NCBI GenBank assembly: GCA_958450365.1
Contig: CAUEEP010000741.1
Span: forward strand, 4,133,501 to 4,197,500
DNA: 64,000 nucleotides
DNA from: Mesorhabditis belari
Lineage: Eukaryota; Nematoda; Chromadorea; Rhabditida; Rhabditidae
Reading direction: 5' to 3'
Shown: positions 53,016 to 63,770 of the stretch, piece by piece
How positions within the stretch are numbered: the first letter of the stretch is position 1
Layout: every line of letters starts with the position of its first letter
Notes under the pieces: generated by a model
Told to the model about the DNA's origin: nothing
Seen by the model: only the letters and a program-made list of their open reading frames with translations
Database searches by the model: none
Translations under genes and position numbers: made by a program

Positions 53016-56000
53016 ATGATGGAGGTGCTGAGAGAAGATTTTCTCATGAGAATCCTCTCGTACACCTCGTTCAACGATCCGTCAAGTGTTTTGCTTTTTA
53101 AAGAGGTGAGTCATTCTTTAAAGTCATTAAAGAGGCAAGAAATGAATTTAACTTCATTTTGTTTATTGAGAAGCATTCTATGATCTATGATTCTGATATG
53201 AGTGTACTTTGTGCTTGCAAAAGTGTAAACAAATCCTTTCTAACGCACTGAGTCTTTCGAGAAATCGAGAAATCGAGAAAATTGAAGAATTCAGTGAGCT
53301 AGAAAGGTGCATTTACGTTTGAGCTCAAAGAACATTAGGAAAAATGTTCCCTAGGAAACGTAAACGCGAGTGATTTTATTTTAATAACAAAAAGAATCTA
53401 ATGTTGCAATTTTCGATTTTCTAGCGGCTAAATTAAAGTTGAATTAATAATCTAGCGTTATAAGGATAATTGTAAGTCTTTTGCTTGAGGAAAGCCAAAG
53501 AAACTAGAAGACCAAAATATAAATTATCCGATAAATATGGAAATAATTTGAAATATACGACAAAAAAGGATACAAAAAAAGAATACAAATATAAAGAAAG
53601 AATGTATTTATTATATAAAAAAGCTTAAAAGCTCAACAAGAAAAAAAGGAAAGGAAAAATCGGCCTTATATACGGGAAAGGCCGGTCTTATATACGGGAA
53701 AGGCCGGCCTTATATACGGGAAAGGTCGGCCTTATATAGGAAAGCCCGCCTTATATACGGGAAAGACCGGTCTTATATACGGGAAACGCCGGTCTTATAT
53801 ACGGGAAAGGTCCGCCTTATATACTGGAAAGGTCGGCCTGGTATACAGGAAAGGCCGGCCTTATATACGAGAAAGGTCCGCCTTATATACTGGAAAGGTC
53901 GGCCTGGTATACAGGAAAGGCCGGCCTTATATACGAGAAAGGCCGGCCTTATATACGGGAAAGACCCGCCTTATATACGAGAAAGGCTGGCCTTATATAC
54001 GGGAAAGGCCGGCCTTATATCAGAAAGGCCGGCCTTATATACTGGAAAGGTCGGCCTGGTACAGGAAAGGCCGGCCTTATATACGGGAAAGGCCGGCCTT
54101 ATATACGGGAAAGACCCGCCTTATATACGAGAAAGGCCGGCCTTATATACGGCGTTCGGGACGCGCGTCACGGAGTACGGTAGCTTAGTGCTTTTTAAAG
54201 GAACCACCGGAAGATCGGAAATTTTTAAACACACCCAAAACGGTGTTAAAACGATGCTAAAACGAGATAACGGTGATTTTCCAAGAAAATAGCAATTGTT
54301 GAGCTTTTAAAGCTTTCTTTAGCATAATGGAAACGCACGTGACGCTCAAAAACGGCAATTTTAGGTGAAAGACACACGAACGATCTGGGATGAATGCATT
54401 TTGACGAGGGTAACTTTTTAAACACAATAAGAGTAAATCGCTACCGAATTTTGACGATTGTACATCGAAAATAAAAGAATCTAAATAAAAGAATCTTTCT
54501 AGATGTTTCTATAATCTATAATCTACAGTACTGGACAATGAAATATCATATTTGCAAAAAACGATCGTCACTTTCGCACATCTGTAACTCCATTGTCTTT
54601 GAGTTTAAACTATTGGTGTTTTACATTTTCTGAAAGCTCTTTTCAAGGGCTACACAATGGTAATGTTAATATTTAGAAATACGGTAAAGACAAGGGAGTT
54701 ACAGACGCGCGAAAGTGACGTTCGTTTTTGCAAATATGATATTTCATTGTATTGGGTTGTTCAGTTATGAATGCGCGTTTTTACTATTATGTAAATTTCT
54801 CAAGATATCGAACAGATGCATATGAGTGTTATATATCATTCGAAAGCTGAAGATCTCCTCTACATTTTGATATAAAAAGCTTTGAAATTTGTTCAGCTTT
54901 TGGGGGCAAATTGATTGCACAAAAGGGAGAGGTCGTTTTCGAAAAAAAAACCCATTCCAGCTTAGCTATTCCTCAAGTTTTATGGTGGAAAATAACCGCC
55001 CAGAAAAGTGAAGATGCTCTGAAATTGTTATATTTAAAGAAAAACTTGTATTGATATATCTATTGGCCAAACATCAAACGGTTAACTCAAATTGAGCGAA
55101 GCCAAAACTTGATCCAAAGGCCACCTTCCATTTTTTGGCCACCTCTTCTTCTGTGCAGTCAATTTGCCCAAGAAGCTCGACAAATTCAAAAGCTTTTTAT
55201 ATCAAAATGTAGAGGAGATCTTCAGCTTTCGAATAATACTCATATATATCTTTTTCTTGATTTCGGTATCTTGAGAAATTTACAGAATAGTAAAAAACGC
55301 GCATTCATAACTGGACAACCCAATATATGTTTTCCTTTTCAGAAGTACATGCGCTTTGGACAAGGTCGAAACAAGAAGCCACAAGATCAGTTCTCCGAGA
55401 ATTTCTTCCGAACACATGCCACGAATTCTTGCATAGAAACATTTATTATTGTAAGTTCTTCAAAAGATCTTCAAAAGACCATTAAAATCTTTTAGCGAAT
55501 GACTTTCTTGACTGATGATTTATTAAATGAGCTCGAGAAATTGATCGATGAGTGCACGGTTTCGATCCGGAATTTATCACTGGAAGATGTGAGGCCGTAT
55601 TTCGATGAAGAAAACTTCAATCGCTTTTTGAGGTATAACTTTACCTTTTTACCGACTTTATATTAATCTTTTAGTCTTTTAATAGACCTTAATAGACTTT
55701 AATAGATTTATGACCTATGACTTTAAGACTTTAATAGACCTTAATAGACTTTAATAGACTTTAATAGACTTTTAATAGAATTTAATAGACTTTAATAGAC
55801 TTTAATAGACTTTTAATAGAATTTAATAGACTTTAATAGACTTTTAATAGACTTTAATCGACTTTAATAGACTTTAATAAACTTTAATAAACTTTAATAG
55901 ACTTTTAATAGAATTTAATAGACTTTAATAGACTTTAATCGACTTTAATAGACTTTAATAGACTTTAATAGACTTACAGTACTTTTTTTAAAGGTTTATC

Positions 56001-58392
56001 TTGTGTTCAGAATAGTCAGCCCGGAGTTGTTGTGTTGGCGAGCGGCGATGGAGGATTGCACAAAGATTCCCTCTATTACAGGTATCACACTGTTGTTTGC
56101 TCGGTTTAGGGCATTATTGTGCCAGAACAGGCTAGTGAAGTCCTGTCCTGTTTTCTGGTCCTCCTGGAGGTGTAGACCTGAAACAACATGGCCAGCAACA
56201 AGTCTAAGGCTCCATCGACGGCTCTGGACCTAGCTTTGGCTTGACCAGCCCAGTCTTACAATTACAGACCCTGGAAGACTCCAATTATGCTAGAAGTTGC
56301 TCGAAAAGAAAAACAAAAACAAAAAGATCCACTAAGCTTTTGACTTGGCCAGGCCAGTCTTACAATTACAGACCCTGGAAGACTGGTCCAATGATCCTGT
56401 GAACCATGATCCTGTGCCCGGTTAATGCCTTATCCACTAGGCCACCAAGGCACCATGCCATCAAAGCTATGAAAAACGCTTTAAAGGAATGCTTTAGAGG
56501 GATGCTTTAAAAGGATGCTTTAAAAGAATGCTTTGGAGGGATGCTTTAAAAGCATTCTTTCCTGCGGAAAGAGGAAGCACTTTGGTGGCCTAGTCGATAA
56601 CGGCATTTTCTACCGCCCGCAAGATTAGGGTTCGATCCCTAGTGCAGCTTTTTGTTTTTTTTCTTCCATTTTGACGTCAGATTTTCGCTTAAGGTTTTAC
56701 ACACTTGAAAAGCCATTTGGCGGATTTTAATTTCAAATTCGGTTTCCTCATACCCGATGCACTAGGTGTTCAGACAAAAGCTCACCTTAAGTTTTTCTTT
56801 TAATAGACTTTATGTGCCTTTTCCTATCGAGAATTTAGATATAGGACTAGTCTTTAAAATAGTCACTCTAGTTTCTGAAAAATCCAAATTCAGTGCCTTC
56901 TGATTGTCGACTTCTTGACGTCGCCATGGCTCATGTGGACGTTTCAAAAGCAAAAAATCTCGAGCACGTCGTTTTTCGTGATGTGCCCATTGAGTCACAG
57001 AAAGGTTTTATGCAGGTGAATTTCTGGACTTAATTTTTTCTTTAGTACGTTAAGGAATTAATTTTTAAAATCAAAACAAACTTTGTAATGAAAAGCAGCA
57101 ATGGTTTCACTAACTAGAGTTCTAGAGAATTTTTCAGAAAAGAATAACCTATGCAAAAGTCTGTCTAACAGTTTGGGGGACTTTGGGGAAACTTTGGGGA
57201 ACTTTGGGGAACTTTGGGGGAACTTTGGGGACTTTGGGGAAACTTTGGGGAACTTTGGGGAACTTTGGGGGACCTTTGGGGACTTTGGGGAAACTTTGGG
57301 GAACTTTGGGGGAACTTTGGGGACTTTGGGGAAACTTTGGGGAACTTTGGGGAACTTTGGGGGAACTTTGGGGACTTTGGGGAAACTTTGGGGAAACTTT
57401 GGGGAACTTTGGGGAACTTTGGGGGAACTTTGGGGACTTTGGGGAAACTTTGGGGACTTTGGGGACTTTGGGGGAACTTTGGGGAACTTTGGGGGACTTT
57501 GGGGAACTTTGGGGAACTTTGGGAAGCTTTGGGGGAACTTTGGGGGACTTTGGGGAACTTTGGGAAACTTTGGGAAACTTTGGGGGAACTTTGGGGGACT
57601 TTGGGGGAACTTTGGGGAACTTTGGGAAGCTTTGGGGGAACTTTGGGGACTTTGGGGGAACTTTGGGGAACTTTGGGGGACTTTGGGGGAACTTTGGGAA
57701 ACTTTGGGAAACTTTAGCCAACTTCTTCATCAACATCATTGAGCATTTCAGAGTCTAATCGACGGTGAGCTACCAAAGGTGAAGTGTGCCTTGTTTTGCG
57801 TCGATTCGATCGGGCAACGACAAGAGAATTTGTGGACAACGAAGGTGAGGAAAGGGGCAAAAAAGAAGATCAAATTACCCGCAACCATTCCATGCGTCTA
57901 TCCAATAACGGAAAAGTGATGAATAATTCTCTTTTCAGCAATGGAAAGAAGCCGGATACAGACATCGAACGTTATATAGTCGGAATCCGGGTGCACACAC
58001 GATTCACGAAATCAGGTGAGAGGGAAAGTCGTCAATCTATCGAGCTATATAAAGCTAAAGCTCTAAGGGAACTTTGTTGCATTCTAAACGATAAAAAAGA
58101 GCTCTCATTTCTTTACAAAATTGCTTTTGAGAGAAAGCTCAAAGCTCGTTTCAAACCAGTAAAAACTCTCTAAAAATTCGATTTTAGCAATTTCTAGCAA
58201 GCAATTTTTAGTTGCTGTTTTCAAGAAAATCACTGAACGGATCGTTTTCAAATTTTACAGACTTATGTAATCAAATAAGCTCTATCTTTTTTACTCTAAC
58301 ACAAAAATAGGTTTGCATTGAAGAAAGTGGTGAAAAGTCGACAAAAAGTCGGCAGCGGAACAGTTTTGAGTGCTACGCCTTTGCGTCTTTGA
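53016..58392 (+). CDS. eight-exon gene, F-box-like N-terminus, 259 aa
   Basis: Exons: 53016-53105, 55343-55450, 55496-55632, 56011-56081, 56894-57015, 57752-57844, 57939-58015, 58311-58392. All eight join with canonical GT...AG sites and consistent phase to a TGA at 58390-58392. The start MMEVLREDFLMRILSYTSFN resembles an F-box (L...IL.YL.F.D). This suggests an SCF substrate adaptor as in the many nematode F-box families, but the match is short. Later parts are NELEKLIDECTVSIRNLSLE, HVDVSKAKNLEHVVFRDVPI and SLIDGELPKVKCALFCVDSI, which recall leucine-rich or FTH-like C-terminal regions. An in-frame stop and a possible acceptor lie before the first ATG, so an upstream exon is possible. Introns carry a 22-bp minisatellite, two MITEs, a tRNA-like pair, and the AATAGACTTT and GGGGAACTTT arrays. 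Confidence 0.68.
53655..54155. repeat. 22-bp GC-rich array (GGCCGGCCTTATATACGGGAAA)
   Basis: About 23 units. Each holds GGCCGGCC-type and TATATA palindromes. It lies in intron 1 of the F-box-like gene. The motif TATATACG also occurs in the MITE at 8851-9051. Confidence 0.9.
54526..54751. mobile_element. short MITE, family D
   Basis: Starts CAGTACTGGACAATGAAATA. Its inverted right arm (GCAAATATGATATTTCATTG) stops where the family B MITE begins. A second copy lies at about 52519-52722 with arms GTCACTTTCGCGCGTCTGTA and the inverse, ending CATTGTCCAGTACT. Confidence 0.7.
54752..55323. mobile_element. 572-bp mariner-type MITE, family B
   Basis: Same family as 25525-26098. It is the last element of intron 1 of the F-box-like gene, ending 19 bp before the exon 2 acceptor, so the polypyrimidine tract follows it directly. 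Confidence 0.85.
55680..55978. repeat. 10-bp array (AGACTTTAAT)
   Basis: About 29 units filling the intron between exons 3 and 4 of the F-box-like gene. Confidence 0.88.
56396..56653. pseudogene. inverted pair of tRNA-like relics
   Basis: On the minus strand at about 56396-56460 the sequence reads TGCCTTGGTGGCCTAGTGGA then TAAGGCATTAACCGGG. On the plus strand at about 56577-56650 it reads GCACTTTGGTGGCCTAGTCG and ends with a clear T arm (TAGGGTTCGATCCCTA) and GTGC, which can pair with the 5' GCAC. Both share the same A-box type. They lie in an intron of the F-box-like gene. Confidence 0.45.
57175..57716. repeat. G-rich array (GGGGAACTTT/GGGGACTTT)
   Basis: About 540 bp of TTTGGGG(A/AA/GA)C units of 9-12 bp in the intron between exons 5 and 6 of the F-box-like gene. 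Regular runs of four or more G's on the sense strand could form G-quadruplexes. Long open frames on both strands are artefacts of the period. Confidence 0.9.
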
Positions 58393-58701
58393 AAATCCAC
58401 AAAAACAACTACTTCTAAGAAGCTCTTAAAAGCCATTTTGTAGAGAAAAAAATCAAGCTTTTTAATAGTTTAAATAGAAATTTTGTTTTTGGCGGATTTA
58501 TTTTTAAGAAACGTTTGAAAAAAAAACTGCAAAGACAATTTAAAGAACGATTTCCCAAGCAAGGAAACAATCAACACTTTACAGTATTTTAATATCTTAA
58601 TATTTAAGTAGTATTTTAATCTGGCTAGTATTTTAATCTTGTTCACTTTCTGGTGCACAATCTGTGCCATAAACTTGATACTTTTCACTTTTCTAGTTCT
58701 A

Positions 58702-59253
58702 CAGGGTGCGTCATAATTATTGCAACAAGATACTCAAGGCATTGCACACCAAGAAGTTTCACTGGAAGAAGATTTTTAAACAGAAATAGCTTTATTTAAC
58801 AGTAACAAATAAGGAAACAAGAGATCATTCGATATGACCGCCTTTTGCCTTGATAACAGCCCTTAATCGGTTCGGATATGCCTCCACTGCGGCCCGAATG
58901 TCATCTTGAGGAGTCGCCTTCCATCCTTTGGTCAAAGACTTCTTCAAAGAATCCAAACTTGTGTGTTTTCGAGAGCAGACATTAGCCTCTAAGATTGCCC
59001 AAATGGAAAAGTCCATCACATTGAGATCCGGTGAGTTTGGAGGCCATTCATCCTTGGTGATCACTGAGGGAAAGTTGGCCACACACCAGTCCTGAACCGT
59101 CTTCTTCGTGTGAGCGGGAGCTCCATCTTGCATCAAGGTCCAATTTTGATTGTTATTGGCTTTACACGCCCATGACATCACATTCTTGACATCACATTCT
59201 TGACATCACAAACGGTCTTTGAACTCTTGTTGCAATAATTAGGACGCACCCTG
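58702..59253 (-). mobile_element. deleted Tc1/mariner element, 552 bp
   Basis: TA-flanked ends CAGGGTGCGTCATAATTATT and AATAATTAGGACGCACCCTG. The minus strand keeps 118 codons of transposase (58825-59181) with WTLMQDGAPAHTKKTVQDWC and WPPNSPDLNVMDFSIWAILE. The first catalytic Asp region and HTH are deleted. Confidence 0.85.
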
Positions 59254-59399
59254 TATATTAAAGATTGAAAGTTTTGGATAGATTTGCAAAAATTGATTGG
59301 ATTCGATAGATTGTAAGCAAATAAATAAAAAAGCAAACAATGATACGCAAGCAAACAATGATAAAACCGTCTTTTAAAGCTAAACGCTAAGCTAAACGT

Positions 59400-60038
59400 T
59401 TGCCATTGCGTTCTGAATTTCAGAAAACTTGATTGCAAATGGTTGGACAAAGATCGGGTGATCCAATTCGCGAGCTTTGTCACCGAGACTTTCATCTCGG
59501 CGAGCAGATCGAGTCCCGCATCGACAAGGCTAAGAAATTTTGCGGATGAAAAAGGTTTGTGCAGAGTTTTAGCTACATTTCCAAAAGCAATGCGCTCATT
59601 TCTGTGAGCAAATTCAAAAAGTTTACAAGTTAAAGCCTGTTCCAAAAGCTAAAATTGCTTTAACCTGATCTCGGAACGATACTGCTAGTCCAGTAGACAT
59701 ATTCTTGCTTCTGCTCTTGCTTCTGCTCTTGCTTCTGCTCTTGCTTCTCCTCTTGCTTCTGCTCTTGCTTCTGCTCTTGCTTCTCCTCTTGCTTCTGCTC
59801 TTGCTTCTGCTCTTGCTTCTGCTCTTGCTTATGCTTCTAGATTCACCTCCAGAAGCATAAGCAAAAGCCAGTTCATAAAGCCAACATAGTTTATAAGAAA
59901 AATACTACAATAAATCTTACAATAAATCCTACAATAAATATTTCCAGGTCCATCAAGAACACTTTCTTGGAGGGGACCAGAGAGAAGACGATGTTCGTCT
60001 TCGGAAACCGAGCATCGTTCCTCTCGATCGCTCACCAT
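59400..60038 (-). CDS. possible exons of an unrecognised minus-strand gene
   Basis: One open segment starts with ATG at 60038 and reads MVSDREERCSVSEDEHRLLS then GPLQESVLDGP. Another, about 59425-59650, reads LTCKLFEFAHRNERIAFGNV and SLVDAGLDLLAEMKVSVTKL, which looks helical and protein-like. A short piece (MSTGLAVSFRDQ) lies between them at about 59663-59700. I could not close the splice phases, and one implied intron would be only 16-28 nt. The AGAAGCAAGAGC array sits between the segments as if in an intron. Function unknown. Confidence 0.3.
59697..59832. repeat. 12-bp array (TTGCTTCTGCTC)
   Basis: Eleven near-perfect units. Confidence 0.88.
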
Positions 60039-60761
60039 ACCAAAAATTGAGCTTTAATTTCAGTTGCTTATATTCTAAAGCAATTTAATGTTCCTTTTCC
60101 GGTTGTCCCTTTGTTCATATTATGTATGGATCCATTTCCTCTTTAGTAATAAGTACTCATTCATGATCTATGCACAGTCTGCAAGTACACAAGTACATCA
60201 TCTACAAGTACACAAGTACATCATCTACAAGTACACAAGTACATCATCTGCAAGTACACAATAAAGCTTTAACATTAAAAGATGTTCACATTTTATTTGA
60301 TTCATATCACTTTTTAATAAAATCTCATCATTTTTTAATAAAATCAAATAAAAAAAAGCTCAATTAAGCAATTTCTACACGTTTTTAACATAATTTCTTA
60401 AGAAATACATTTAAACAAGAAGCTCAAGTATTGTACACTCAAGTACAATACAATAAATGAACAAAAACAAAAGTTGATTTTAGTATTGAGCCTGAATTGC
60501 CACAAAACATTTCCATCTTTATTTGCTAATCGAAAGTGAAAGCGTCAAATTGGTCACAATTTATTGATTTAATTTTGTTTTCCTCCGACTCAGTACTGTA
60601 CTCAGATTGCGTAATCCCATTTTTTCAATCCTTGAAAACATCTGTTTCATAGAGTCAAGTTGTTGGTGGGTAACCAGGCATATTGGAATTCCGGGTGCTA
60701 CTACCATTGTTGCTGTTGGAGTTAGCTTTCTTGCTAGGTTAGCCAACTCTTTGAATAGTTT

Positions 60762-60905
60762 GAATAGTAATATGCTTAAGTTCAGCGGGTAATCACAATT
60801 GATCTGAGGTTTCAACTTCGATGCTTGCACGATGCCCCGTACACCCCACTGGCTATGTGTGCTTTTCAGACAACTGTGTACGAAATGGCAATTGCTTTTT
60901 CTCAT
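60762..60905 (-). rRNA. rDNA fragment: ITS2 end and the first bases of 28S
   Basis: The minus strand contains ACCTCAGATCAATTGTGATT followed by ACCCGCTGAACTTAAGCATA, the near-universal 5' end of large-subunit rRNA used for nematode ITS primers. The 28S identity stops immediately after GCATAT, where ordinary AT-rich sequence begins. Upstream on the minus strand (60800-60905) lies GC-richer sequence consistent with ITS2. This is a truncated copy, not a working rRNA gene. Confidence 0.75.
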
Positions 60906-60906
60906 C

Positions 60907-61097
60907 GCCTCATTGAATTAGCCCCAAAACACGTAATCGAGCAACAAATCACTGGATTTGAGCGAAAAAAACGCTTGAATTAACAACAAACGGCCTAAAC
61001 AGTCCATTATCTTGGCATTTCAATGTAAAATGTCAACAAATCACTTGAATTAGCCCCAAAACACGTAATCGAGCAACAAATCACTGGATTTGAGCAA
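60907..61097. repeat. 54-bp direct repeat
   Basis: TTGAATTAGCCCCAAAACAC through TCACTGGATTTGAGC occurs at about 60914-60962 and 61044-61097, right next to the rDNA fragment. Confidence 0.75.
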
Positions 61098-61848
61098 ATT
61101 GCTGATGTTACAGCATAACTCTTTGAAGAAAAGCGACAAAATCAAGCGCACTTTTGATTCACTTTTGATTTGATCGACTTTTGATTCATCAACGATATTT
61201 CTCGATGCCACTGAATCTATGATATCATCTTCGGTGCTCAAACGAGGTCACGGAACTTTCAATTTACACTTTCACTTACACTCAGCATCACCCCATCTTC
61301 GACCAGCCGACAAATCTCAAAGTTTTTTTTCCATTTCGCTTCTTTCTAAACTTTCTAAAAGATTTCTCAGAGATCTCTCAAAGATTCCATGTTCTTTTTT
61401 CGTAATTTCGTAATATTCTTCTTTATTTCGTAATCCCTTTCTTCTCATAAGCTTCTCATAAGCTTTAAGCTTTAAGATTTGCCACAAACTTGGTAGAATT
61501 ACAATCTTTTATAAGAATATTCAGCGTTGGATAGGTTTTTGTTATCTTAAAAGCTAAATTTGATGGCCGAGAAACAAGCTGGCTCCTGAACTCTTGTGTC
61601 ACCCTGTAATTTTGATGACACATATCCTTGAAAAGGAACTTGATATTCCGTCATTGTACAGGCAGCCTTGGTGAGAACTTGCTTTTGACCTGAATTCACT
61701 CGTTTCCTTTGTAGTTTCTCATTGCTCAACATCCAAACAAAAAGCATTAGAAAACGAAGACAAAATCTAGTTAGAAACAAAACTTATCCGTGTATTGTTA
61801 AAACTTGTGAACTTTTATCAAGCCCCAACTCTGTAGAGTTGATCTAAA

Positions 61849-61975
61849 GCCTTCTAAAGCCTTCTAAAGCCTTCTAAAGCCTTCTAAAGCCTTCTAAAGC
61901 CTTCTAAAGCCTTCTAAAGCCTTCTAAAGCCTTCTAAAGCCTTCTAAAGCCTTCTAAAGCCTTCTAAAGCCTTTT
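61849..61975. repeat. perfect 10-bp array (CTTCTAAAGC)
   Basis: Twelve identical copies and one variant at the end. Confidence 0.92.
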
Positions 61976-62149
61976 AAAAGTCATCTAGCAGTGGCTCGGC
62001 AAACTCCACTCTCATATTTTATTACTTCTCTGGTATGATACTTTCCCGTTATACCTTTCATATCAAACTGTGATATTTTAAGGCTAACGCTGAGCGTCTA
62101 AAAACAAATATCATTATAATTGTTTCATAAAGTCAGTGTGAGCGCTTGA

Positions 62150-62306
62150 TGATCACATCAAGCATGCTCACATCAAGCATGCTCACATCAAGCATGCTCA
62201 CATCAAGCATGCTCACATCAAGCATGCTCACATCAAGCATGCTCACATCAAGCATGCTCACATCAAGCATGCTCACATCAAGCATGCTCACATCAAGCAT
62301 GCTCAC
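62150..62306. repeat. perfect 15-bp array (ATCAAGCATGCTCAC)
   Basis: Ten identical copies, each containing the palindrome GCATGC. Confidence 0.92.
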
Positions 62307-62980
62307 AGCGTCATTCAACTCCAAACTCTGACTTTAACTTTTTTCTAAGTATCAGCATATCATTCACGTTTCCTTTGTACTTTGTGCATGTGAGAATTCG
62401 ATAGAAAAGCGGTGGGTGGGCATGAATCAGGTGGAGAAATTCTTTCAAAAAATCTCCCCAAATCTGATTCGAAAAAAACATGAAAAAACGGATGACCCTT
62501 TGAACTGAAAGGCTTTCCGTTTTCTTATCTTCACAGCTTTTTTTGGGAAACAACGAGCGACTATCCGCGCTTTTCGGAGAGATAAAACTCTAGACTTTTT
62601 GTTTAACGGAATTTAACTGTGGAATTTGTTTAGCTTTGGATGTTTAGCTTTGGATAGTTTTGTTTTAAATTTTGCATGTTTCTAAAAGTTTAGCTCTAAC
62701 AGTTTAGTCTTGAATAACAAAACTTTGAAATGGGTTTTCTTTTCTAGAATGGAACAGAACCGAGTTATTTGCTGGCTAAACATCAACATTGTAATTTTAT
62801 CTATGTTGATCAGTTTTCTAGAGAATACTGACGAAATAAAGATAGGATTTTGAGAAGAATTTCGACATAATGACACCAAAAAGAAGCGGATGCTTGTTCT
62901 CCGAAAATTGAGTCACATAAGATTTCGAAAAAGTCAAGTCAAAGTACTTTTGGAAAAACTACAAAGATTGGGTTGGTGAA

Positions 62981-63215
62981 TGTCATCGATTTGACTCAGA
63001 TTTGACTTCGATTTGACTCAGAATTGCCTCCAAAAGTTTCGCTTTCGGATCGGCGAATACATACTGGACTCCGTCTCGTGGAAGCCCAAACATCACTCCA
63101 AGAATCTGAATCCAAGCTTGCTGCTTTTGCATTTCCTGACTTGTTCAACACTAATGCCTGACTGACTAATGCCAATTACATTAAAACGATAATCACGGTC
63201 GATTCTATGTGAAGA
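62981..63215 (-). pseudogene. HTT: displaced copy of HTT exon 30 and upstream intron
   Basis: The sequence matches 22199-22435: exon 30 from the coding segment for FEAILSQIDD back through its acceptor, plus about 90 bp of upstream intron (including TTACATTAAAACGAT and CACGGTCGATTCTA). Orientation is the same as HTT. Small changes include a short internal duplication (GATTTGACTCAGA...) and loss of one CTGCTTTTGCTG unit. It is bounded by ends of the deleted-mariner family. It cannot encode a protein by itself. Confidence 0.85.
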
Positions 63216-63229
63216 ATTTTTTTTTTCTA

Positions 63230-63770
63230 TTGAGCTGGGGAATTGAAAACTGCCGGCTATTGTCATATGTGACAGTTTGAGCACTTTCTTCAAAAGAAAC
63301 CCATTTTGGTGTCAATGGAAAAGTTGTAGAGAATCAAAAATCAAGCTTATATCCAAATTTTCAGAACGATTCAAAAACTGGTTTTGCAGAAATGCGAAAT
63401 TTACGCCAAAATTACGAATTTTCACAAAACTTGCATTTTAAGCGAAACTACTAAGTGTATCTTTTTGGAAATTTGGCTATAAGCCTAATTTTTGATTCTC
63501 TACAACTTTTCTATTGACACCAAAATGGGTTTCTTTTGAAGAAAGTGCTCAAACTGGGATCTCCAGTCTCCATCTCCAGTCCTCCATTTTTGAGTCTCAC
63601 ACTTGTCTCACACACAAACCAAAAACCTACTACGAAAGAGGAATCCGCAAATTGCCTGTAAAATGGGCAGAAATCGTCAATAATAATTGAAATTATTTGG
63701 AATGAATTCATGGTTTTATGTTCAATAAATTTTAGTTCAAAGTCGCGTAGTTTTCAATTCATCAACCCAA
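63230..63770 (+). mobile_element. deleted mariner (about 541 bp) beside a captured HTT exon
   Basis: Family interior and right end are typical. The left end TTGAGCTGGGGAATTGAAAA is diverged. A second, truncated family end (TTGGGTTGGTGAAT) lies at about 62968-62981, and the HTT exon copy sits exactly between the two ends. Confidence 0.8.

Larger units (their letters stand above)
61100..62980. other. gene-poor interval with two perfect arrays
   Basis: A minus-strand frame at 61547-61750 (MLFVWMLSNEKLQRKRVNSG and TEYQVPFQGYVSSKLQGDTR) is the only protein-like segment. It has no supporting splice partner. The remainder is AT-rich with no recognised element. Confidence 0.35.

Noticed and set aside
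57101..57758. Frames of about 200 codons (Gly/Leu/Trp-rich and Ser/Pro-rich) on both strands
   Set aside because: Entirely within the G-rich array inside an intron of the F-box-like gene.
60561..60905. A 114-codon protein on the minus strand
   Set aside because: Half of it overlaps the ITS2/28S fragment, so the frame is accidental.
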